NCBI GenBank assembly: GCA_000433015.1
Contig: HF997985.1
Span: forward strand, 1 to 5,060
Length of the DNA: 5,060 bases
DNA from: Firmicutes bacterium CAG:631
GTDB taxonomy: Bacteria > Bacillota_I > Bacilli_A > RFN20 > CAG-631
Direction of reading: 5' to 3'
The position numbers were made by a program, and so were the translations under genes. How positions within the stretch are numbered: the first letter of the stretch is position 1; every line of letters starts with the position of its first letter. The notes beneath the pieces are model-generated. The model saw only the letters and a list, made by a program, of their open reading frames with translations. It searched no databases and was not told the origin of the DNA. Positions 1 through 5,060 of this stretch are shown one piece after another.

Positions 1-55
1 ACAAGAAAGTCAAACACTATGGGTTTTAACAAAAAAGCAAACAAAGGAGGAATAA
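1..55 (+). CDS. Possible C-terminal end of an upstream gene (5' end outside window)
   Basis: From base 2, one frame reads QESQTLWVLTKKQTKEE and stops with TAA at 53-55, four bases before the RHS start. Its codons (CAA, GAA, ACA, TTA, AGT) match those preferred in the large gene, and the RBS would lie inside its last codons, as in tightly packed operons. Two other frames also close here: one reads KKVKHYGF and stops at 27-29, and one ends GGIKPWENYF with a stop at 76-78, overlapping the RHS start by 19 bases. With at most 25 codons visible, I cannot tell which frame, if any, is real. The product is not recognisable. An immediately adjacent upstream gene would suggest co-transcription with the RHS gene, because no promoter is seen in the gap. 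Confidence 0.28.
   Translation, partial: QESQTLWVLTKKQTKEE
43..50 (+). promoter_or_regulatory. Ribosome binding site of the RHS gene
   Basis: AAAGGAGG is a near-perfect complement to the 3' end of 16S rRNA and sits nine bases before the ATG at 60. This decides the start: the frame has no earlier in-frame ATG in the window, and the next in-frame ATG codons (for example residue 127) have no comparable site and would remove the conserved N-terminal segment. Confidence 0.92.
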
Positions 56-59
56 AACC

Positions 60-3000
60 ATGGGAAAATTATTTTTAAACAAAAAAAAGATTCAACTTTC
101 AAACCAACAAGACAATTCAATTCAAGAATCAATAGTCATAAGTGAATCAAAAAACGAAGAAATAAAAGAAAAACGACAAGAAAACATCAAACATTTTAAA
201 CAAAAAGATGGAACCATCATTGCACAAATCTATAATGATGCCGTCAATTATTATCAACCCAATCAGCATCGTTATCGTGAAATTGATAATCGCTTTAAAG
301 AAAATGAGACTCAAACCGAATATCTTAATGCCTATAATGCTTTTCATGTCCATGTTCCTAAAAATGCAAAAGACAAAATTTATGAAATCGAAAAAGAAGA
401 TACAAAAATTACTTTCTTATTTGAACAAAACAAAAATTTAATGCCAAAACAAGAATTGCAAGATCAAATCAATCATTCAAAAATGGTTTACGAAGATGCT
501 TATCCACATGCCGATTTAGAATTACATTTAATTGGTAATCGAATTAAGTCCAATGTCATTTTAAAAAATAAAGAAGCGAGTTTTCAATACACTTTTCGCC
601 TTCATCTAACAAATTTAACAGCTCAATTAAGTGCGAGTCAACAAGAAGTTGAATTTTATTCTACAAAAAATCAGCAACTTCAATTGATATTAAAAGCACC
701 AATGATGTTTGATGCCAATCAAAATTATAGTGAGGATATTTGTTATGAAATAAAACAAGAAAGCGAGCAAGAATATCTTCTTTTATTAAAAGCCAATTCA
801 GAATGGATTCAAGATGTTTGTCGTGTATTTCCAATCACCTTAGACCCGGAAATTATTTTGCCTAATAACACACAAAAATTAACAACTTATTATTCAGAAG
901 GTGAAGATTTAAAAGATGGAACAGATACCTTTTTTGTAGGAATGTATAAACCGACTTCAGAAGAGCCTGTTGCTTGCAGAGGATATATTTATTTTAATTT
1001 GCCTTCTCTTCCTAAAAATGCTATTTTAAAAGACATTCGTCTTCATCTTATTGCTTGGGGTGTTCCAGCTAATTTTGATTATGCGATTCATCCTATAACC
1101 AGTGGTGTCCCAGCAAATGGATTATCAACACATAGTGAAGAAGTCATTGATGAAGGTATTTTTCCTTCAAATGGTATTTTAGAAGTCAATCTTTCTCATC
1201 TTTATCATCGCAAAGATGTAAAGGGTGTCGTTTTGAAAAAAAAGAATGAAATTTATGATATAACTAATCGATTTTATATTAGAGGATCTAGTGCTACATC
1301 TTATTATCCAGTAATTAAAATGCAATATGTAGAAAGTCCTAAAGAAGTATCATCAAAAAATACAAAAGCGTACGCACTCAATGATAAAGCAAGTCTTTTG
1401 ATTCATTTAAATGAAGCGAAAAAATATTTTCAATTTGATGATTTAACCTTATTCAGTCTTACTTTTTCACATCAATACAGTGATCATCTTTTTAACCAAG
1501 AATATGAAGTAGATGAAAATCAAAATCCTTTAACGCCTTCTTTTCATTTAGGAAAAGGATTCAAGAGTAATTTTACAAGATTTTTATATCATCAAGACCG
1601 TAAAAATCAAACAGAAGAGGGTCATTCTATTATCTACTTTGAAGATTTTGATAATCGCTCCATCTTTGAAAAAAAATACTTTTATGTGTTGGAAGAGCAA
1701 CAACATTTTATTGAAGAAAGTGAAGTATTAAAGGATGCCAATCACCAACTTTATTATGTAGATAATGATAAAAAAAGACATGAGGTTACCAAGGCCTATG
1801 TGGATAGAAAAAAACGAATGCTAATTACCAATGATGAAAAAGCAAAATTAATCGATCAATTGGGATTACAAAGAAATGTAAGTCGTTATTATTTCAATCA
1901 TGATGATGAAAAAGTGGTCATTGAATTAAATGATGACGATACCTTTTTATATAAAGTGGCAGAACTTGAAGGTGGATATCATGTTGACTATGCATTTATT
2001 CAAGAAATCAATGGAGAACAATACTATAGCCAAAATTATATTGAGAAAAAAGTAATTCAACCCATTTTCATCAAAGCCCGATTAATCCAACGAAATGGAG
2101 AAGAATATTTCAATTCCAACTCTTTAGTTTTAAATGATTATACGGGAGAAATTGAGGCCAAAAGTTATCGTATCCCCGTCTATAAAGAATATAATGATGA
2201 TGATACTCCTCTACCATTTGATCAATTAATGGAACAAACCTATTATTTAGATCAAGCGATTCAAAATGGCTATGAAAGTTTAGAAAATTTAAAAGCAGAA
2301 TTAGCGAAGTATGAAGGATATAATCAGCAAACAAAAGAACAATTAGAAGAAGAATATCTAGCTTTACAAAAAGAAAGTATGCTATATGATTTTGAACAAA
2401 ATGAGTATCTTTTAAAACAACAAGAAGAAGCTTTATTTGAAGAAATATCCAAAAACAAAGTATGGGATAAAATTGTAGATCAAGATTTTAAACAAAAAAT
2501 AGAGGAAATCAAAAATAGTCCAAAAGACAAGCAAAAAGAATTATTAAATGATTTTTTTAAAGATGAAGAAGGGAATGCGATAAGATATATTGTTTATTCT
2601 TCAGATGAATATAAAGCACATCAAGATTTAAAAACGCAATATGATTTGGTCATTAAACAACAAAAGAGTTTGCAAAATCAAAAAAGAATGCAATATTTGC
2701 AAGGAAAAATACAAGAAATTCAACAAGAAGAATTAGATGTATACCTTAAACAAATTCAAAATTCAATTTTCAATCTACAAAATCAAATTAGTGATTTAAA
2801 AGAACAACTTCATCTTCAAGTTCAAATAGAAAAAGCAAAACCTTTTGATTATTTAACAGAAGGAGATTCTATTTATGGTTTTGATTATCATGGAAAATTA
2901 GTAGAAATAAATAGCAAAGATGAATCCTATTTTATGCATTATGATGAACAGGACTATTTGATTTCAATTACCAATCAAGATGAAAAAACTTTGATGGAAT

Positions 3001-5060
3001 TTGATTATGAAAATGGTTATCTTTTACAAGCAAAAGATTATCAAGGACGAACAACAAAATATACTTATAACAATAACCATTGTTTAACAAAAATGGAACA
3101 GTCTAGTGGATTTTATTTGACATTCCAATATAATGACTATGGTTTATGTAAAATTAGTGATGCTTATCAAAAACATCTATCCGTTACTCAAAATAATGAA
3201 TTATTTACAGTTCAAAAATCTTCAACCGCTAAAACCATCAAAAATGATGACGTGATTGAACAAGAAGAACAAATTTTAGAAAAAGAAACGATAGATACCA
3301 GTTATTATGGAATGACTGAAATACAAAAAGATCAATTAAAACAAATCTTTATGTTTGATGATTTTGGCAATCCTTATTGTACGTATATTCAAAAAGAAGA
3401 TTATCCTACGATAACGCAAGCTATGTATCAATTTGAAGGGGAAAATTTAAAATATCAAGTATCTATTAATGAATCTCAAACCAATTATTTAGGAAATGGA
3501 GAATTTGATCAAGGATTAACCCTTTGGAATAAAGTTGGAGATGGATCCCTTGTCTATCAATCCGGAGAGCAAAATAAAAATGTTTTAAAACTTATTGGGC
3601 ATCCTCTTTATCAACATCAAATTTCTCAAACAATTCCAGGGAGTGCAATTTCTTCTTTAAAAGGGGTTGTCTTTTCAGGATGGGCCAAAGCCTTATCTAC
3701 CTATGTGACGATGACACAAAAAACAATGGAAAGTGACGAAGAATTAGATGAAAACACAACTGCACGTTTTGAATTAAGAATAGAAGTGACTTATGCGGAT
3801 CAAACAAAACAAATCGCAAGAACGACTTTTAATTGGAATAATCCGAATTGGCAACTTTGTTGTGTTCCTCTTCTTTTTGAGTCAGACAAACAAATCCAAT
3901 CTTTAAATGTCATAGCTGATTATTCTTATAATTTAGGCGAAGTTTTATTGGATCACTTTTTACTAACTGAAGCGAAAGGAACACTGACCCAATATCATGA
4001 AAATCAAACCATTCAATATGAAACAGATTTTCAATCCACAACCATTTATGAAAAATATGATAAGAAAAAACCAATACAAATCAAAACCATTGATTCATTA
4101 GGATATGCAACAACATCCTATTATACGTATGACACTCAAGATCGTTTAATTTATGTTGAAGATGATAAAGGGATGGTAACCGCTTATGATTATGATGATG
4201 AAACACAAGAAGTTACCACTTTGTCTTATCACCGATTGGATCCAACAAGTAAATTCTATTCCTATTCTAAATATGATAAAGAATCTTTAACCTTACAAGT
4301 AAAAGATAAAAAAGAAAACGATCAATTCCTTTGTGCGTATACTTTTTCAGATGAAATTGATCCTTTAGTTCTTTCTTCACAATGTGGAAAACAGCAAATC
4401 TTTTATGGTTATGATAAAAACACCAATCTTCTTGTTGCCAAAAGTCAAGTCATTCAAAATCAAGAAGCTACACTTTACTATCATTACACCAATAATCTTT
4501 TAACACAAGTCAAAAATAATGATGAATTTGAAATACAATATGAATATGATAATCAAGACAATATCACTAAAATTGCTTTCAATCAACAAGAGATGGTTAA
4601 TTATGATCATCAATATGCCGTCAATGTCTCCAATTATGTGGATAATCAAGTAAAAACAGAAAAAGGGTTTATCCACACGATCATGGATCCACATGGCTAT
4701 CAAATTCAAAAACATTATAACCGACTCAACCATATCACGCAGATTTGTAAAAAAGAAACGGAGGAAACGACTTATCAAACGATTTGCACTTATCACTATA
4801 ATAAAAAGAATCAATTAGTTAAAATAAAAGATGAGGTCAATCAACAAGAGATTACCTATACTTATTTCAAAGATAATCTTCTTTCTGCTAGCCAAAAAGG
4901 AGATGTCCTAACTCAATATCAATATGACATTCATTTTAATCTTTTGACTTTAAAGCAAACAATAGATGATCAAACATGGACCTATCAATATACTTATGAT
5001 CCACAAATTGCGCATCAATGCATTAAAATTACTTTACCTAATTCCATTGCAATCACAGAT
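60..5060 (+). CDS. Giant RHS/YD-repeat protein with DNRLRE domain, coiled coil and CBM-like module (3' end outside window)
   Basis: Seen: an uninterrupted frame of 1667 codons starting MGKLFLNKKK and open at the window edge. The start is chosen for the AAAGGAGG nine bases upstream. Layout in residues: a charged N-terminus without a signal peptide (1-40); an N-terminal segment with 'KDGTIIAQIYNDAVNYY', 'YREIDNRF' and 'FHVHVPKNAKD' (41-125); 'FPITLDPEI' (257-265); a DNRLRE-like domain (268-425); an RHS N-terminal region with 'LGKGFKSNF' (497-505); a coiled coil (721-930); YD repeats (941-1034); a jelly-roll module with 'NGEFDQGLTLW' (1146-1156); and more YD repeats (1326-1667). Known: Bacillota proteins of this architecture are surface or secreted shells related to WapA, and RHS repeats form a beta cocoon that often encloses a C-terminal toxin. 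Inferred: a polymorphic-toxin or surface role; the effector tip is not visible. Odd: there is no Sec signal, the repeats are degenerate, and the protein is very rich in Gln, Asn, Lys and Asp. The family call is firm, the function is not. Confidence 0.93.
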   Translation, partial: MGKLFLNKKKIQLSNQQDNSIQESIVISESKNEEIKEKRQENIKHFKQKDGTIIAQIYNDAVNYYQPNQHRYREIDNRFKENETQTEYLNAYNAFHVHVPKNAKDKIYEIEKEDTKITFLFEQNKNLMPKQELQDQINHSKMVYEDAYPHADLELHLIGNRIKSNVILKNKEASFQYTFRLHLTNLTAQLSASQQEVEFYSTKNQQLQLILKAPMMFDANQNYSEDICYEIKQESEQEYLLLLKANSEWIQDVCRVFPITLDPEIILPNNTQKLTTYYSEGEDLKDGTDTFFVGMYKPTSEEPVACRGYIYFNLPSLPKNAILKDIRLHLIAWGVPANFDYAIHPITSGVPANGLSTHSEEVIDEGIFPSNGILEVNLSHLYHRKDVKGVVLKKKNEIYDITNRFYIRGSSATSYYPVIKMQYVESPKEVSSKNTKAYALNDKASLLIHLNEAKKYFQFDDLTLFSLTFSHQYSDHLFNQEYEVDENQNPLTPSFHLGKGFKSNFTRFLYHQDRKNQTEEGHSIIYFEDFDNRSIFEKKYFYVLEEQQHFIEESEVLKDANHQLYYVDNDKKRHEVTKAYVDRKKRMLITNDEKAKLIDQLGLQRNVSRYYFNHDDEKVVIELNDDDTFLYKVAELEGGYHVDYAFIQEINGEQYYSQNYIEKKVIQPIFIKARLIQRNGEEYFNSNSLVLNDYTGEIEAKSYRIPVYKEYNDDDTPLPFDQLMEQTYYLDQAIQNGYESLENLKAELAKYEGYNQQTKEQLEEEYLALQKESMLYDFEQNEYLLKQQEEALFEEISKNKVWDKIVDQDFKQKIEEIKNSPKDKQKELLNDFFKDEEGNAIRYIVYSSDEYKAHQDLKTQYDLVIKQQKSLQNQKRMQYLQGKIQEIQQEELDVYLKQIQNSIFNLQNQISDLKEQLHLQVQIEKAKPFDYLTEGDSIYGFDYHGKLVEINSKDESYFMHYDEQDYLISITNQDEKTLMEFDYENGYLLQAKDYQGRTTKYTYNNNHCLTKMEQSSGFYLTFQYNDYGLCKISDAYQKHLSVTQNNELFTVQKSSTAKTIKNDDVIEQEEQILEKETIDTSYYGMTEIQKDQLKQIFMFDDFGNPYCTYIQKEDYPTITQAMYQFEGENLKYQVSINESQTNYLGNGEFDQGLTLWNKVGDGSLVYQSGEQNKNVLKLIGHPLYQHQISQTIPGSAISSLKGVVFSGWAKALSTYVTMTQKTMESDEELDENTTARFELRIEVTYADQTKQIARTTFNWNNPNWQLCCVPLLFESDKQIQSLNVIADYSYNLGEVLLDHFLLTEAKGTLTQYHENQTIQYETDFQSTTIYEKYDKKKPIQIKTIDSLGYATTSYYTYDTQDRLIYVEDDKGMVTAYDYDDETQEVTTLSYHRLDPTSKFYSYSKYDKESLTLQVKDKKENDQFLCAYTFSDEIDPLVLSSQCGKQQIFYGYDKNTNLLVAKSQVIQNQEATLYYHYTNNLLTQVKNNDEFEIQYEYDNQDNITKIAFNQQEMVNYDHQYAVNVSNYVDNQVKTEKGFIHTIMDPHGYQIQKHYNRLNHITQICKKETEETTYQTICTYHYNKKNQLVKIKDEVNQQEITYTYFKDNLLSASQKGDVLTQYQYDIHFNLLTLKQTIDDQTWTYQYTYDPQIAHQCIKITLPNSIAITD
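861..1334 (+). other. DNRLRE/CBM96-like domain region of the RHS protein (residues 268-425)
   Basis: The segment opens after 'FPITLDPEI', a linker of the 'YPVxIDP' type that often precedes this domain in Bacillota RHS proteins. It has the expected pattern: 'DTFFVGMY' (residues 289-296), then 'CRGYIYFNLPSLPKNAILKDIRLHL' in pieces (306-330), matching the usual order of Arg, hydrophobic strand, F-x-L-P-x-L-P and A/I-x-L-x-L. Later strands include 'GILEVNLSHLYHR' (372-384), 'RFYIRGSSATSYYPVIKMQY' (404-423). Known: the family is a beta-sandwich named for disaggregatase-like proteins, and one branch binds carbohydrate. Inferred: a surface or glycan-contacting module. The exact ligand cannot be read from sequence. 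Confidence 0.8.
1425..2189 (+). other. RHS N-terminal beta region (residues about 456-710)
   Basis: After the DNRLRE domain comes 'LFSLTFSHQYSD' (464-475) and 'FHLGKGFKSNFTRFLY' (495-510), which resembles the 'GxGWRLNYxxxL' segment that begins the RHS shell in Bacillota family members, followed by 'IIYFEDFDNRSIFEK' (524-538) in place of the usual 'YxDxDGTxHYF' strand. Short alternating hydrophobic strands follow, for example 'KVVIELNDDDTFLYKV' (618-633). The resemblance is by motif order and is weak in identity: the Trp of GxGW is replaced by Phe and the DGT turn by DNR. The boundaries are approximate. Confidence 0.6.
2220..2849 (+). other. Long coiled-coil segment (residues 721-930)
   Basis: About 210 residues are almost free of Pro and Gly and rich in Gln, Glu, Lys and Leu with heptad-like spacing, for example 'LENLKAELAKYEGYNQQTKE' (741-760), 'QLEEEYLALQKES' (761-773) and 'LQNQISDLKEQLHLQVQIEK' (906-925). 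A break near 821-850, with 'SPKDKQ' and then 'EEGNAIRYIVYSSDEY', separates two helical arms of roughly 100 and 75 residues. This suggests an antiparallel hairpin projecting from the beta shell. The YD repeats begin soon after. No nucleotide-level repeat or change in base composition marks it as a recent insertion. Confidence 0.8.
2880..3161 (+). repeat. First YD/RHS repeat block (residues 941-1034)
   Basis: About four diverged units of roughly 20 residues follow the pattern Y-D/T-Y-n-x-x-g-x-L-x-x-I: 'FDYHGKLVEI' (941-950), 'MHYDEQDYLISI' (959-970), 'FDYENGYLLQAKDYQGRTTKY' (981-1001), 'YTYNNNHCLTKM' (1001-1012) and 'FQYNDYGLCKISD' (1022-1034). 'DYQGRTTKY' is a near-textbook G-R-T-T-x-Y turn. 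The repeats are protein-level; the DNA is not repeated. Such units stack as beta hairpins building the RHS cocoon. Confidence 0.88.
3348..3968 (+). other. Jelly-roll carbohydrate-binding-like module and its lead-in (residues about 1097-1303)
   Basis: The lead-in 'FMFDDFGNPYCTY' (1097-1109) resembles the 'YxFDxYGR' strand that often precedes this module in Bacillota RHS proteins. The module proper starts at 'NYLGNGEFDQGLTLWNK' (1142-1158), matching the N-x-x-F-E/D-x-G-x-x-x-W opening of CBM4/9-like jelly rolls. It goes on with 'VLKLIG' (1175-1180), 'ISQTIPG' (1188-1194) and 'VVFSGWAKA' (1203-1211), continues through 'NWNNPNWQLCCVPLLF' (1258-1273), and ends with 'GEVLLDHFLLTEAKG' (1293-1307). 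The closing aromatic and acidic pattern (LLDHFxL) is typical of the last strand. The fold is likely; sugar binding is inferred, and no ligand residues can be assigned. Confidence 0.75.
4035..5060 (+). repeat. Second YD/RHS repeat block, continuing past the window (residues 1326-1667)
   Basis: Diverged YD units can be read at 'YYTYDTQDRLIYVEDDKGM' (1354-1372), 'TAYDYDD' (1374-1380), 'FYGYDKNTNLLVAK' (1448-1461), 'YYHYTNNLLTQV' (1473-1484), 'YEYDNQDNITKI' (1494-1505), 'HYNRLNHITQI' (1552-1562), 'YHYNKKNQLVKI' (1578-1589), 'YTYFKDNLLSAS' (1600-1611), 'YQYDIHFNLLTL' (1620-1631) and 'YQYTYDP' (1642-1648). 'MDPHGYQIQKHYNRLNHI' (1542-1559) is close to the common D-x-x-G-x-x-x-x-x-Y-D-x-x-x-R pattern. 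The usual Gly before Leu is mostly replaced by Asn or another residue, so automatic repeat finders may miss units. The RHS core C-terminal motif is not yet reached. Confidence 0.88.

Noticed and set aside
1..42. Promoter upstream of the RHS gene
   Set aside because: No convincing -35/-10 pair with proper spacing is present in the short visible leader, so transcription probably begins outside the window.
147..353. Antisense open frame of 68 codons rich in Phe and Ile
   Set aside because: It is a shadow of the conserved N-terminal segment of the RHS gene, with the same composition artefact and no start signals.
208..441. Forward open frame of 77 codons in another phase
   Set aside because: It overlaps the RHS coding frame fully and lacks a Shine-Dalgarno sequence. 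Its Met/Ile/Lys-rich product has no family resemblance.
2188..2206. GAT-rich runs such as AATGATGATGATACT, also near 4190-4200, as possible microsatellite phase-variation tracts
   Set aside because: They have only three or so units encoding Asp runs in a low-GC gene. In-frame triplet changes would not switch the gene off.
2110..2334. Antisense open frame of 74 codons
   Set aside because: It is a shadow of the region leading into the coiled coil, with no recognisable domain and no ribosome binding site.
2858..2877. Internal AGAAGGAG followed nine bases later by ATG, resembling a start of a separate YD-repeat protein
   Set aside because: The ATG at 2875 is out of frame with the RHS gene and meets a stop after eight codons, so it cannot give a shorter product.
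4500..4814. Hydrophobic antisense open frame of 104 codons
   Set aside because: It lies wholly inside the RHS gene, has no ribosome binding site worth naming, and its Ile/Leu/Phe-rich, membrane-like sequence is what reading GAT/AAT/CAT/TAT codons backwards produces.

Overview
The window is filled by one reading frame. It starts at an ATG at position 60 behind a consensus Shine-Dalgarno sequence (AAAGGAGG, 43-50) and runs without a stop to the last base, 5060. That gives 1667 codons, and the true C-terminus lies outside the window. There are no RNA genes, CRISPR arrays, insertion sequences or terminators, and no second complete gene.

The protein is a very large RHS/YD-repeat protein of the kind found in Bacillota, distantly like the WapA/polymorphic-toxin class. 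In order, it has a hydrophilic N-terminus with no visible signal peptide (1-40), a family-type N-terminal segment (41-125), a beta-rich stretch ending in a 'FPITLDPEI' linker (about 126-265), and a DNRLRE/CBM96-like domain (268-425). After that come an RHS N-terminal beta region (about 456-710), a roughly 210-residue glutamine/lysine/glutamate-rich coiled coil (721-930), a first YD-repeat block (941-1034), a jelly-roll carbohydrate-binding-like module (1143-1303), and a second, degenerate YD-repeat block (1326-1667) that is still running at the window edge. The RHS core terminus, and any toxin tip and immunity gene, would lie downstream.

The organism looks like a low-GC Bacillota: two lines counted by hand gave 23% and 27% GC, and codons strongly favour AAA, GAA, CAA, TTA and AAT. 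All eight Trp codons are TGG and no in-frame TGA occurs, which argues against the Mycoplasma/Spiroplasma code. Erysipelotrichia-like gut Firmicutes are a reasonable guess, but the window contains no marker gene to prove it.

Bases 1-59 probably hold the end of an upstream gene. All three forward frames close near the start of the large gene, so the choice is uncertain. One candidate stops at 53-55, only four bases before the ATG, which would place the big gene in an operon with the RBS inside the upstream coding end. No promoter is visible.

The points most worth checking are the missing Sec signal on a protein whose domains look extracellular, the long coiled-coil hairpin inserted before the RHS repeats, and the C-terminal tip beyond the window.
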